Notes under the pieces: model-generated
Seen by the model: only the letters and a program-made list of their open reading frames with translations
What the model was told of the DNA's origin: nothing
Database searches by the model: none
NCBI GenBank assembly: GCA_964531325.1
Contig: CAZHCW010000009.1
Coordinates: 62,001-126,000 of the forward strand
DNA length: 64,000 nucleotides
Direction: 5' to 3'
From: UTCHB3 sp964531325
GTDB taxonomy: Bacteria; Bacteroidota; Ignavibacteria; Ignavibacteriales; Ignavibacteriaceae
Shown: in pieces, positions 8,673-18,482 of the stretch
Position numbering within the stretch: position 1 is the stretch's first letter
How the letters are laid out: each line of letters begins with the position of its first letter
Program-made: the position numbers and the translations under genes

Positions 8673-9677
8673 TTAAATTTTGTATTCTTCTTTCCTGTCC
8701 CGAGTCATCAGGTCATGAATTGCCTGAGAGGGGTCTTTGTCCTCAAAGAGGATTCTATATACCTCGGAGGTTATAGGAACTTCAACATTATATTTGATGG
8801 CGAGTTGCATTGCAGAATTGGAGGTCTCAACCCCCTCGGCAACAGCGGTCATTTTGGCAAGCACTTCTTTTAATTTCATTCCACTGCCGATCTGATCTCC
8901 AACATACCGGTTACGACTGTGGCGACTCATACAGGTAACGATAAGATCTCCCATTCCCGAAAGTCCTGAGAAAGTATGAGGTTTTGCCCCCATAGCCAGA
9001 CCAAGTCGTGTAATCTCGGCAGTTCCTCTGGTCATTATGGCGGCTTTTGTATTATCCCCCATCCCCATTCCGTCAAGAATTCCTGCACCTATTGCAATCA
9101 CATTTTTGAAAGCGCCACCAAGTTCCACACCAATTACATCAGTGGAGGAATAAACCCTGAAATATCGGTTTATAAAGGCGTTTTGGATGATTTTAGATGT
9201 GTCATGATCTTTACAGGCTGCAACCACGGTGGTGGGAATTTTTTTGCTTACTTCTTCTGCATGACTGGGTCCCGAGAGCACACCAATTTGATGGTCGGTG
9301 AGTTCGGGGAAAACATCTTTGTAAATCTGACTCACAGTAAGAAGATGATTCTTTTCGATTCCTTTTGAAACCGACACAAGAATTGTATCCTTAATATCGG
9401 AAAAATTTATCTTCTGAAGTGAATTTCTGGTAAATTGTGTAGGGATGGCGGTGACAATAATATCTTTGCCAATGGAAGCTTCTTGTAGATTATTGGATAT
9501 CTTTAAACCTGCGGGAAATGGAATCCCGGGCAGGTATGTCATATTTTCGCGTTTCTCTTCGAGGAGAGTTGCATAGGCATCATTATACTCCCATAGAGTA
9601 ACATTATGCCCGTTATCAGTAAGTAGAATGGCGAGAGTAGTGCCCCACGCACCCGCTCCTAATACCGCAATATTCAT
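8673..9677 (-). CDS. gpsA: Glycerol-3-phosphate dehydrogenase [NAD(P)+]
   Basis: A 334-residue cytosolic enzyme reducing dihydroxyacetone phosphate to sn-glycerol 3-phosphate, the phospholipid backbone. It shows GAGAWGTTLA at the N-terminus, SVSKGIE, LSGPSHAEEV, the catalytic-Lys region ELGGAFKNVIAIGAG and LSGMGDL. The length is normal. It follows plsY by 7 bp, giving an operon whose two enzymes supply and then acylate glycerol 3-phosphate. Confidence 0.97.
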   Translation of the reverse strand: MNIAVLGAGAWGTTLAILLTDNGHNVTLWEYNDAYATLLEEKRENMTYLPGIPFPAGLKISNNLQEASIGKDIIVTAIPTQFTRNSLQKINFSDIKDTILVSVSKGIEKNHLLTVSQIYKDVFPELTDHQIGVLSGPSHAEEVSKKIPTTVVAACKDHDTSKIIQNAFINRYFRVYSSTDVIGVELGGAFKNVIAIGAGILDGMGMGDNTKAAIMTRGTAEITRLGLAMGAKPHTFSGLSGMGDLIVTCMSRHSRNRYVGDQIGSGMKLKEVLAKMTAVAEGVETSNSAMQLAIKYNVEVPITSEVYRILFEDKDPSQAIHDLMTRDRKEEYKI

Positions 9678-9684
9678 TGGTTAA

Positions 9685-10347
9685 CTATTTTTTCTTACCG
9701 AATGATATCTTGCTCTCACTCCCTGAAATGAGCCTTTTAATATTTGATCTGTGTGTATAGATCAACAGGATCGAAACACCGGCTACAAATGGAAGAAGTG
9801 TGCCATATCCCTGAACTTCTGCATGAAAAATGTTTTCACGAATAAATAAAGTTGAAGGTACCGCAATCGCTGCCATGATTGAACCAAGCGAAACATATTT
9901 AAAGATTCCTACAACTATTATAAAAATGCCAAGAGCAACAAGCATGTCAACAGTGGTTATCGAGAGCATCATTCCAAGAGCTGTGGCTATTCCCTTACCT
10001 CCCTTAAATGAGGCAAAAACACTCCAAATATGACCAATAATCGCAAAAATTCCGGCCATTATTCTAATAATGGTAATATCCTGAAATGGAGTCTGGTTAT
10101 TTAAGGTAACGGGATCCAGATAATAGAGCTGAGAAATAAAAAGAACCGCAATAGCTCCTTTAATTGCATCAAGTGCAATTACTGACAATCCAAATTTAGG
10201 CCCAAGTGTTCTGAACACATTGGTCCCTCCGGTGTTGCCACTCCCGTGAGCTTTAATATCGATACCTCTGCTTTTTGATACAATTATACCAAAAGGAATG
10301 GATCCAATTAAATAGGATAGAACTAAAATAGCAGCTAAAGCTAACAT
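9685..10347 (-). CDS. plsY: Glycerol-3-phosphate acyltransferase PlsY
   Basis: A 220-residue polytopic membrane enzyme that transfers an acyl group from acyl-phosphate to glycerol 3-phosphate to make lysophosphatidate. Diagnostic loops are IGSIPFG near 15, GSGNTGGTNVFRTLG near 36 and FKGGKGIAT near 117. About five membrane segments are visible. It is the first gene of the plsY-gpsA operon and is divergent from the sensor kinase. Confidence 0.96.
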   Translation of the reverse strand: MLALAAILVLSYLIGSIPFGIIVSKSRGIDIKAHGSGNTGGTNVFRTLGPKFGLSVIALDAIKGAIAVLFISQLYYLDPVTLNNQTPFQDITIIRIMAGIFAIIGHIWSVFASFKGGKGIATALGMMLSITTVDMLVALGIFIIVVGIFKYVSLGSIMAAIAVPSTLFIRENIFHAEVQGYGTLLPFVAGVSILLIYTHRSNIKRLISGSESKISFGKKK

Positions 10348-10471
10348 CTCAAATTCCTGAAATAAAATGTTTTCTGTTGAATGTCTCGTCTAAAATACAG
10401 TATGACGGCAAAATTTGCAGCGAGTAGAAACTAAATTTAAACCTTTTTCCAATTATAACCAAAAGTCAATT

Positions 10472-10493
10472 TGTGATCCCCACTTTTATCACA
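10472..10493. promoter_or_regulatory. Inverted repeat in divergent promoter region
   Basis: TGTGAT and ATCACA arms separated by 10 nt lie between the divergent plsY and sensor-kinase genes. The arms resemble CRP/FNR half-sites, but the spacing is longer than the canonical one, so this is only a possible operator. Confidence 0.3.
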
Positions 10494-10605
10494 TTTCCTT
10501 AGGTCGAGTTAAAATAGATTTATTACCATATTTTCAACATTATTCATAAAAAATGAAACAAATATTTAGTAAATTTCTGTCTTAAAATTGGTGGCACTCG
10601 AAATC

Positions 10606-13600
10606 ATGAAATTAATCCCTTTTAAAGCCCCTATAATAGCATTTATTCTCCTCGTGTTTAGTATGAAAACACCGGGCCAAACGGAGAGTTATTCCTTCGG
10701 TGAACTGACCACAAACGATGGATTGTCACAAGGAAGAATCACTTCTATTCTTCAAGACAAATATAGTTTCCTTTGGTTTGGTACGGTTGATGGTCTCAAC
10801 CGTTACGATGGTTATTCCTTCCTCGTCTTCAGACACATCCAGGGGGACTCCACATCCATCTCCGGAAATGTAATCAATGATATTAAAGAAACCCCAAATG
10901 GTAACTTGCTTGTAGCAACAAACAACGGGCTAAACCTCTTCAACCCTGTAAAACAGAAGTTTTCCAGAGTGCCAATTTTATTTGAAGATTCTTTTGATCA
11001 AGGTTTTAAGGTCGTCTCAAGAATCTTAATTCCCCAAACCGATAAAAAAATATTTTATTATGCTACCAAAGCGGGATTAATAAGATGTGAACCCTCAACA
11101 CGAACTCATAAATTGGTATTTAAACTCCAGGCTGATCTTACAAATAACGAAAGAAGCATTAGATCACTTTTTGAGGACAGGAATGGGAATATCTGGATCG
11201 GGACAGGCGGTGAGGGCCTCTATTTTTATAATGTTAAACAAAATACAATTCGACTGATTTGGAAAACATATCACCCCGACAATAAGGATAAAGTACTTCT
11301 GATTCCTCATATTGTTGATGACGGCGAAGGGAGAATTTTTGTAGCTGATTTCCTCACCATTGCAGTTTTTGACCTTAATGGTAACAAAATAAGACAACTT
11401 AAAAAAAATATTTCGACAATTCATACTTCGGTTGTCAAAGGAAATAAAGGCGAAATTTATATAGCCTATCTGGCTGTAGGATTAGTAAAGTATAATTTTG
11501 ATGAAGACAAAACAGTAATCATCAAAGATAACAAAGGTCCGGTTGTAAAAAATGAATATACCGATTACATCTCACTCTACTTCGATAAATCCAAAACTCT
11601 TTGGTGCGGTTCAAACGGGAGGGGGATTTTTTACCTGAACCCCTACAATAATCTTTTCAGAAAATTTACAAATTTTAGTCCAACTCTTAAAAGCGTAAGA
11701 ACTTTTCTTGAACTAAAAGACGGATCGATAATTATTTCAGGCTACACCGGATTAATAAGAATGAGACCCGATGAGACATTTGAAACGATAAGTGAAGGAA
11801 TCTTCACTGATGCTTACGGGTTGAATCTGGCAATATATTCCATGGTTCCGGATATCGATAACCCCGGTTTAGTGTGGCTCGGAACAGAAGGAGGTGGACT
11901 GCTTAAGTTAAACATTACAGAAAGTTCTGCGAGGATATCTGATCATATCGAAAGTGGGAGTCACCTATCGGGTGAGTTCGTCTCTTCCCTCTTTTGGGGA
12001 AGTGACAACCTGCTTTATATTGCAACGGAACGGGGATTTAGCAGCCTCGATACCCGAAAAAACTTTTTTACTTTTTACAGTTCCTCGATAGATACTGAAT
12101 CTCCAATCACTTTTGGCAATGTTTTTGCTATAACTGAGAACAATAGATCACTTTATTTGTGCACTGAAAAAAACGGAATTGTAAAGTTTGATCTTGCATC
12201 GAAGAAGTTTTCAACTTTTCTCTCCACTACAACCAAAGGTGCCCGCCTTCCATCAAATGATGTGAGAACTATTTATATCAAAGATGAAAAAGTATATTAT
12301 GTCGGTACATCCCTTGGTTTATCGGTCTTTGACTCTGAATCGGGTAATATTAAGTCATACACAAAAGAAAACGGACTGCCAAATGAGATGATTTATGGAA
12401 TAATAGAGGATAACAAAGGGAAATTATGGATCTCAACAAATGCAGGTCTTTCACGATTTGACCCGGTAACCAATTCCTTCGCTAATTACAGTCAAAGTGA
12501 AGGTCTTCAAGGAAGTGAATACAACACAAAAGCATATCTAAAACTTAAAAACAAAAACTTTGTTTTTGGTGGAGTTAATGGATTTAACATCGTTGACCCT
12601 TTGATTGTTGACAAAACAAACCTCATCCCCGACATGGCAATTACCGGATTTAGTCTTTTTTCGAGGGAGGTTCCCGTTGGCGAGTATAAAGGAAAAATTA
12701 TCCTCGATTCTGTAATCCACATGAAAAAAGTGATCTATCTCGACTACAACGAAAACAGTATATCTTTCGAGTTTACCGCTCTTAACTTTAATGTAAACAG
12801 CACCACAAGATACTCTTATATTTTGGAAGGTTTTGAAGATGATTGGACTGTTCCCTCTACCGAAAGAAAAGCTGTATATACCAACCTGAATGCCGGTGAA
12901 TACCGTTTTGCAGTCGCTGCGATAAACAGAGACGGATCACGATCTAAAAATGTTGCAGAGCTTATAATTATTATTTCTCCTCCATTTTGGAGAACTACAT
13001 GGTTTAGAATCCTTTCACTTATCATAATAATCGGTATTTTCTATTTTGGTTATAAATATAAAACAAATTCGATCAGAAAACGGAACGATGAACTCGAAAA
13101 TCTTGTCGAAAAAAGAACAATTCAGCTTGAATCCAAAAAAAATGAATTGGAGCAGAAAAACCGCGAACTTATAGAAGCGAATGCATCAAAAAACAGGTTC
13201 TTTTCGATGTTCTCACACGATTTAAGAAGTCCATTCAGTGCTATACTTGGCTATCTCCAGATTCTTGATGAAGATTTTGATGAACTTTCCAAAAGCGACA
13301 GAACCTACTATTTTCAGAGTTTATATACGGTGTCCCGGAATCTTTTTTCAACAATTGAGAATGTTTTTAACTGGTTCAGAATTGAAACAGGCAGAATAAA
13401 CGAAGAACCAAAACTGCTTCTGCTTGAACAGAGTGTAAAAGAAACTGTTGATATCCTTATTGCCAACATCACTCTAAAAAAAATCGAAATAGTAGTTGAA
13501 GTTGAACAAGGAACCAGGGTCTGGGCTGATCCTGTGATGCTCAAAACCATCCTTCAGAACCTTATTTCGAATGCAATTAAATTCTCAGATGAAGAAGGGA

Positions 13601-13875
13601 TAATATCCATCTCTTCCGATTCAAAAGATGGTATGGTAGCTGTTAGTGTTAGTGACTCGGGAAGGGGGATGTCTGAGGAAGACCTCGCAAAACTGTTTGA
13701 TAAAAAAGTTATTTTCACCACTGAAGGCACTCAACAGGAAAAAGGCTCAGGATTGGGTTTATTGATCTGTAAAGAATTTGTTGAAAAGTGTGGCGGGACT
13801 ATAACAGTAACAAGTTCACGGGATGATGGAACAAGCTTTACATTTACTCTTCCAAATACTCCGAGGACAAACTAA
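10606..13875 (+). CDS. Propeller-type sensor histidine kinase
   Basis: A 1089-residue membrane sensor. A signal peptide is followed by two seven-bladed regulator-propeller domains (repeated WFGTVDGLNRYDG- and IWIGTGGEGL-like blades), a Y_Y_Y domain around 690-790, one membrane helix near 800-820 and a short coiled coil. The HisKA dimerisation domain has phospho-acceptor His in FSHDLRSPF, and the HATPase domain has NLISNAIKFS, DSGRGM and GSGLGL. Unlike many relatives it has no receiver or AraC domain, so it is a classical kinase rather than a hybrid. An in-frame GTG 18 bp upstream is possible, but the ATG begins the signal peptide directly. No partner regulator is adjacent. The ligand is unknown; relatives often sense polysaccharide breakdown products. 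The 3' end overlaps ispD by 32 bp tail to tail. Confidence 0.93.
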   Translation: MKLIPFKAPIIAFILLVFSMKTPGQTESYSFGELTTNDGLSQGRITSILQDKYSFLWFGTVDGLNRYDGYSFLVFRHIQGDSTSISGNVINDIKETPNGNLLVATNNGLNLFNPVKQKFSRVPILFEDSFDQGFKVVSRILIPQTDKKIFYYATKAGLIRCEPSTRTHKLVFKLQADLTNNERSIRSLFEDRNGNIWIGTGGEGLYFYNVKQNTIRLIWKTYHPDNKDKVLLIPHIVDDGEGRIFVADFLTIAVFDLNGNKIRQLKKNISTIHTSVVKGNKGEIYIAYLAVGLVKYNFDEDKTVIIKDNKGPVVKNEYTDYISLYFDKSKTLWCGSNGRGIFYLNPYNNLFRKFTNFSPTLKSVRTFLELKDGSIIISGYTGLIRMRPDETFETISEGIFTDAYGLNLAIYSMVPDIDNPGLVWLGTEGGGLLKLNITESSARISDHIESGSHLSGEFVSSLFWGSDNLLYIATERGFSSLDTRKNFFTFYSSSIDTESPITFGNVFAITENNRSLYLCTEKNGIVKFDLASKKFSTFLSTTTKGARLPSNDVRTIYIKDEKVYYVGTSLGLSVFDSESGNIKSYTKENGLPNEMIYGIIEDNKGKLWISTNAGLSRFDPVTNSFANYSQSEGLQGSEYNTKAYLKLKNKNFVFGGVNGFNIVDPLIVDKTNLIPDMAITGFSLFSREVPVGEYKGKIILDSVIHMKKVIYLDYNENSISFEFTALNFNVNSTTRYSYILEGFEDDWTVPSTERKAVYTNLNAGEYRFAVAAINRDGSRSKNVAELIIIISPPFWRTTWFRILSLIIIIGIFYFGYKYKTNSIRKRNDELENLVEKRTIQLESKKNELEQKNRELIEANASKNRFFSMFSHDLRSPFSAILGYLQILDEDFDELSKSDRTYYFQSLYTVSRNLFSTIENVFNWFRIETGRINEEPKLLLLEQSVKETVDILIANITLKKIEIVVEVEQGTRVWADPVMLKTILQNLISNAIKFSDEEGIISISSDSKDGMVAVSVSDSGRGMSEEDLAKLFDKKVIFTTEGTQQEKGSGLGLLICKEFVEKCGGTITVTSSRDDGTSFTFTLPNTPRTN

Positions 13876-14548
13876 CCCCTTTAATTTTTTCAAAGAGTTT
13901 AATGTCTTCATTTGTGGTTATTTTGAAGTTACTTGAGGAGCCATCGGAAATCTCCACGGGGAACCCGGCTCTCCGCATCAAAGAAGATTCGTCAGTTCCG
14001 TAAAACCCTTCCTCATAAGCCATATTAAAAGCTTTTAACAACTCACCATATTTAAATATCTGAGGTGTTTGCACAAGAATTACTCTGTTGCGTTCGATGT
14101 ATTCAATTCCATTATCTCCAATCAGACCTATGGTATCTCTCGCTTTCACACAAACCAAAGCACTCCCCACCTCTTTTGCCTTAACTATTGCATTGTTGAG
14201 AACTTCAAGTGGAAGTAATGCCCTTGCCGCATCATGTACAGCGGCAAGGTCATTAAATGATAATTTGGCGGCATTCAGCGCGGCAAAAACTGAATCCTGC
14301 CTCTCTTTTCCTCCTTGAACAACTGATGATATCTTTGAGTATCCATATCTTTCCCGGATATCTTCAATGTATTCAAAGCCGGAGCCCGAGGTAACAATAA
14401 TAATTTCATCGATCATTTCAGATCGTTGAAACACATCGAGGGTATAAGCTATAAGTTCCTTGCCGTTAAATTTCATGAATTGTTTGGGGATGCTTCCCCC
14501 AATTCTTGAACCTGAGCCGGCAGCAGGAATTATTGCAACTACTCTCAT
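13844..14548 (-). CDS. ispD: 2-C-methyl-D-erythritol 4-phosphate cytidylyltransferase
   Basis: A 234-residue cytosolic enzyme of the MEP isoprenoid pathway, joining CTP and methylerythritol phosphate. It has the nucleotidyltransferase start IIPAAGSGSRIGGSIPKQF, VQGGKERQDSV, the metal-binding VHDAARALL and TDESSLMRRAGFPV. The length is normal. It starts inside the queA stop (4-bp overlap), so it is translationally coupled to queA. Confidence 0.96.
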   Translation of the reverse strand: MRVVAIIPAAGSGSRIGGSIPKQFMKFNGKELIAYTLDVFQRSEMIDEIIIVTSGSGFEYIEDIRERYGYSKISSVVQGGKERQDSVFAALNAAKLSFNDLAAVHDAARALLPLEVLNNAIVKAKEVGSALVCVKARDTIGLIGDNGIEYIERNRVILVQTPQIFKYGELLKAFNMAYEEGFYGTDESSLMRRAGFPVEISDGSSSNFKITTNEDIKLFEKIKGVSLSSEYLEE

Positions 14549-15579
14549 AAGATCATCATTGCATCGCCGTAACTGAGAAATTTGTAGTTTTCTTTAACAG
14601 CAGTTTTATATGCCTTCATAATAAGTTCCGTTTCGGCAAATGCTGATACCATCATTATCAGAGTTGATTGTGGCATGTGAAAATTGGTGATCATGCCTTT
14701 AACAATTCTGAAACCATAAGAAGGATAGATAAATTTATCAGTCCATCCTTTTTGTTGACGAATGAAACCTTCGGCTGTCACACTCGACTCGAGTGCTCTA
14801 ACTGTGCTTGTTCCAACCGCAATAAGTCTTCCGCCTGCCAAAAGTGCTTTATTTATCTGCTCGGCAGCAGTTGAAGTTATTTCGTAATATTCAGAATCCA
14901 TTCTGTGTTTGGTAAGGTCTTCAACCTCTACCTGTCTGAATGTTCCGAGACCAATGTGAAGAATAACAGGAACAACAATAACACCTTTTTTCTTCAGTTC
15001 ATCAATAAGTTCAGGAGTGAAATGAAGTCCGGCAGTGGGGGCAGCAACTGATCCATCAACACGGGCATAAACAGTCTGGTAATATTCCTTGTCCTGAGGT
15101 TCGGCATTTCTTTTTATGTAAGGTGGAAGAGGTGTAACACCAATATTCTCAACAGCTTTGTAGATATTGCCAACCTGATTGAATTTAACTGTTCTTCCAC
15201 GGGAAGTAGTATTGTCTATAACTTCACACCAAAGATCATCAGAAAAGTAGATTTTGTTGCCAATTCTTACTTTTCTTGCAGGATCCACGATTACATCCCA
15301 TATGGCTTCTTTTGAATTGAGTTCTCTTAAAAGAAAAACTTCAATCTTTGCCTGGGTTTTTTCTTTATTGCCGAAGAGCCTGGCCTGGAACACTTTAGAT
15401 TCATTAAGAACAAGAATATCACCTTTATTCAAGATTGATGTAATGTCCTTAAACTGTTTGTGTTCAGTGGTTTTTGTTTCCCTGTTCACAACCATAAGCC
15501 GCGCTTCGTCTCTCTTCTGGTAGGGGTATTTTGCCACCTGCCCTTTAGGGAGATTGTAATTGAAATCAGATAATTTCAT
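14545..15579 (-). CDS. queA: tRNA preQ1(34) S-adenosylmethionine ribosyltransferase-isomerase
   Basis: A 344-residue enzyme making epoxyqueuosine from preQ1 in tRNA by transferring and isomerising the ribosyl of SAM. It starts with MKLSDFNYNLP and shows PYQKRDEARLMV, TPLPPYIKR, GSVAAPTAGLHFT, HIGLGTFRQVEVED and FHMPQSTLIMMVSAF. It is full length and forms a two-gene operon with ispD. Confidence 0.97.
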   Translation of the reverse strand: MKLSDFNYNLPKGQVAKYPYQKRDEARLMVVNRETKTTEHKQFKDITSILNKGDILVLNESKVFQARLFGNKEKTQAKIEVFLLRELNSKEAIWDVIVDPARKVRIGNKIYFSDDLWCEVIDNTTSRGRTVKFNQVGNIYKAVENIGVTPLPPYIKRNAEPQDKEYYQTVYARVDGSVAAPTAGLHFTPELIDELKKKGVIVVPVILHIGLGTFRQVEVEDLTKHRMDSEYYEITSTAAEQINKALLAGGRLIAVGTSTVRALESSVTAEGFIRQQKGWTDKFIYPSYGFRIVKGMITNFHMPQSTLIMMVSAFAETELIMKAYKTAVKENYKFLSYGDAMMIL

Positions 15580-15589
15580 CTAATATTTT

Positions 15590-15608
15590 CCTCGTGTCCT
15601 TTGTGTCC
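15590..15608. repeat. Period-9 micro-repeat
   Basis: CTCGTGTCCTTTGTGTCC has two imperfect 9-nt units of the same style as the repeats at 518-544 and 30957-31024. It lies between queA and ppdK. Confidence 0.45.
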
Positions 15609-15610
15609 AA

Positions 15611-15659
15611 AGTATTAATTGCCCGCAGCAGCTTTAACAACCGCTGCAGGCTTAATACT
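15611..15659 (-). terminator. Extended imperfect hairpin after ppdK
   Basis: AGTATTAA and TTAATACT form a perfect outer stem, with further GCC/GGC and GCAGC/GCTGC pairing inside. It lies between the ppdK stop and queA. It lacks a T-run, so it may be a structured attenuating element rather than a standard intrinsic terminator. Confidence 0.4.
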
Positions 15660-15692
15660 CGAATTTTATCGTTTATTTATTCGATCCGGGTT

Positions 15693-18464
15693 TTATTTGT
15701 TTTTTTTCTTCTCTTTTTTCTTTGCATCTTTTGCGAGTTTCTCACGAAGAACTGCCTGGGCAGCTGCGAGTCTTGCAATCGGCACTCTGAATGGAGAGCA
15801 GCTAACATAATTTAATCCGGTTCTATAGCAAAATTCAACCGAAGCAGGTTCGCCACCGTGCTCGCCGCAAATACCAACTTTAAGGTTTGGTTTTACGCTT
15901 CTGCCTCTTTGGGTACCCATCTCAACAAGTTCGCCAACACCTTCTTGATCTATTGTTTCAAAAGGATCAGCAGGGAGAATTTCTCTTCCGACATAATCGG
16001 GAAGGAATGTTCCGGCATCATCTCTCGAAAGCCCAAAAGTGGTCTGGGTAAGATCGTTGGTGCCAAAGCTGAAGAATTCAGCAACTTCTGCTATTTTGTT
16101 TGCAGTAAGGGCAGCTCTTGGGAGCTCAATCATTGTTCCTACAAGGTAGTCAACTCTTAATCCTTTTTCTGCAAAAACATCTTCAGCCACTCTTCTTACG
16201 ATAGCTTCCTGAAGTTTAAGTTCGTTAACATGACCTACAAGCGGAATCATGATCTCAGGGTGAACTTCATAACCTTCCTTCTTTACATCAACAGCAGCTT
16301 CCATGATGGCACGGGCTTGCATCTCTGTAATTTCCGGATAAGAAACACCAAGACGGCAACCTCTGAAACCGAGCATAGGGTTCATCTCGTGCATATTGGC
16401 AATTTTGTCTTTGATTTTCTTTGCAGGAACACCAAATTCAGCAGCGAGATCTTTTATTTCAGATTCCTTGGTTGGAAGGAATTCATGAAGTGGTGGATCA
16501 AGTGTTCTAACCGTTACGGGGAAACCTCTCATCGCTTTGAATATTCCGGCAAAATCTTCTCTCTGAAGTGGAAGGAGTTCGGCAAGTGCTGTTTTTCTCT
16601 CTTCAACTGTATCAGAAAGGATCATTTTCCTTACCGATTTAATTTTGTCTTCACCAAAAAACATGTGTTCCGTACGGCAAAGTCCAATACCCTCGGCACC
16701 AAACTGAATAGCAGTTTCTGCCTGATCAGGCTGATCTGCGTTTGTTCTGATTCCCATTTTTCTGAATTCATCAGACCATGTCATGATTTTGTTGTAAATC
16801 TGGAACATTGGGGAATCTTCAGCTTTTCTTGTTTTATTGATCAAAACTTCAATTACTTCAGAAGGTTTTGTATCAATTTTGCCAACAATTACTTCACCTG
16901 TTGTACCGTCGATTGAGATGTAATCACCTTCTTTAACGAGGAATTCACTTCTTCCTTCAACTTTCATGGTACCTGCCTGATAATCAATCTGCAGTTTTCC
17001 ACAACCGGCAACACAAACTTTACCCATCTGACGGGCAACAAGTGCAGCGTGTGAGGTCATTCCACCACGAGCTGTAAGGATACCTTCTGCTGCGTGCATA
17101 CCTTTGATATCTTCAGGAGATGTTTCAATTCTAACGAGGATAACAGGTTCGCCTGTTTTTGCCATTTCCTCTGCATCATGCGCTGAGAAAGCAACTTTTC
17201 CAGTGGCTGCGCCGGGACCTGCATTTAAGCCTTTTGCCATCAACTTGCCTTCGGCAATTAAACCTCTTTTTACATCAAGATCAAAAATTGGTCTTAAAAG
17301 CTGATTGAGCTGGTTTGGTTCAACACGCATTAAAGCGGTTTTTTTGTCGATAAGACCTTCTTCAAACATCTCAACTGCATTTCTTACAGCAGCGAGACCG
17401 GTTCTTTTACCAACACGGCACTGAAGCATCCAAAGTTTGCCTTGCTGAATGGTAAATTCAACATCGAGCATATCTTTGTATTCTTTTTCAAGTTTGTGGC
17501 GAATCTTGTCAAGCTGTTTATACATTTCAGGAGCTTCTTCATGCAGTTTGCTGATTGGATGCGGCGTTCTGATACCGGCAACCACATCTTCACCCTGAGC
17601 GTTGAAGAGATATTCTCCATAAAAAATGTTTTCACCTGTCGCAGGATCGCGTGTAAATGCAACACCGGTTCCGGAATCGTCACCCATGTTACCAAATACC
17701 ATTGCCTGAACATTAACTGCTGTTCCCCATGCGGCTGGAATGTTGTTAAGTTTTCTGTAAACAATGGCTCTTTCATTCATCCATGATCTGAAAACAGCAC
17801 TGATTGATCCCCAAAGCTGAGCTTCAGGATCGTCAGGGAAGTCATTTCCTGTCTGTTCTTTAATTGCAGCTTTAAATTCGGCTACAAGCTCTTTTAAGTC
17901 TTCGGCTGTCAGGTCAGTATCGATTTCAACGCCTCTGGCTTTTTTCTTAGCTTCAATAATCACTTCAAATGGATCATGATCCATTTTGTTTTTTGGTTTC
18001 AGATCGAGAACAACATCGCCATACATCTGAACAAATCTTCTGTATGAATCGTAAACGAAGCGGGGATTTTGTGTAATTTTAATGAGTGCTTCAGCCGCTT
18101 TGTCGTTTAAACCAAGGTTTAATACTGTATCCATCATTCCGGGCATCGAGGCTCTTGCGCCTGAACGGACTGACAGAAGAAGCGGGTCATTTGCATCACC
18201 AAATTTTTTACCCATTGTCTCTTCAACTTGTTTGATTGCATCTTTTACTTGTTTGGCAAGTTGTTTTGGGTAGTTTTCGCCATTATCGTAGTAATGTGTA
18301 CATACTTCGGTTGTAATTGTGAATCCTGCCGGCACGGGTAATCCCATGTTTATCATCTCAGCAAGGTTTGCACCTTTTCCACCGAGCAAATTTTTCATTT
18401 TTGCGTCGCCATCGGCTTTTTTGCCTCCGAAGAAATAGACATATTTTATGTCTTTCTTAGCCAT
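15693..18464 (-). CDS. ppdK: Pyruvate, phosphate dikinase
   Basis: A 923-residue cytosolic enzyme reversibly converting pyruvate, ATP and phosphate into PEP, AMP and pyrophosphate. The ATP-grasp N-terminus has LLGGKGANLAEM and SVRSGARASMPGMMDT. The swivelling phospho-His domain has GGMTSHAALVARQMGK, and the PEP/pyruvate barrel has LGFRGCRLGVSYPE, GTNDLTQTT and the catalytic Cys in GICGEHGG. It ends in a Lys-rich tail (KKKEKKKNK). It begins 18 bp after lpxK and may be read through from the lipid A operon. The role is gluconeogenic or PPi-linked glycolytic flux. Confidence 0.97.
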   Translation of the reverse strand: MAKKDIKYVYFFGGKKADGDAKMKNLLGGKGANLAEMINMGLPVPAGFTITTEVCTHYYDNGENYPKQLAKQVKDAIKQVEETMGKKFGDANDPLLLSVRSGARASMPGMMDTVLNLGLNDKAAEALIKITQNPRFVYDSYRRFVQMYGDVVLDLKPKNKMDHDPFEVIIEAKKKARGVEIDTDLTAEDLKELVAEFKAAIKEQTGNDFPDDPEAQLWGSISAVFRSWMNERAIVYRKLNNIPAAWGTAVNVQAMVFGNMGDDSGTGVAFTRDPATGENIFYGEYLFNAQGEDVVAGIRTPHPISKLHEEAPEMYKQLDKIRHKLEKEYKDMLDVEFTIQQGKLWMLQCRVGKRTGLAAVRNAVEMFEEGLIDKKTALMRVEPNQLNQLLRPIFDLDVKRGLIAEGKLMAKGLNAGPGAATGKVAFSAHDAEEMAKTGEPVILVRIETSPEDIKGMHAAEGILTARGGMTSHAALVARQMGKVCVAGCGKLQIDYQAGTMKVEGRSEFLVKEGDYISIDGTTGEVIVGKIDTKPSEVIEVLINKTRKAEDSPMFQIYNKIMTWSDEFRKMGIRTNADQPDQAETAIQFGAEGIGLCRTEHMFFGEDKIKSVRKMILSDTVEERKTALAELLPLQREDFAGIFKAMRGFPVTVRTLDPPLHEFLPTKESEIKDLAAEFGVPAKKIKDKIANMHEMNPMLGFRGCRLGVSYPEITEMQARAIMEAAVDVKKEGYEVHPEIMIPLVGHVNELKLQEAIVRRVAEDVFAEKGLRVDYLVGTMIELPRAALTANKIAEVAEFFSFGTNDLTQTTFGLSRDDAGTFLPDYVGREILPADPFETIDQEGVGELVEMGTQRGRSVKPNLKVGICGEHGGEPASVEFCYRTGLNYVSCSPFRVPIARLAAAQAVLREKLAKDAKKKEKKKNK

Positions 18465-18482
18465 ATTTTTCTTCCTCCTGTT

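Noticed and set aside
10472..10493. Canonical CRP site
   Set aside because: The half-sites are separated by more than the six bases of the CRP consensus, so it is listed only as a possible operator.
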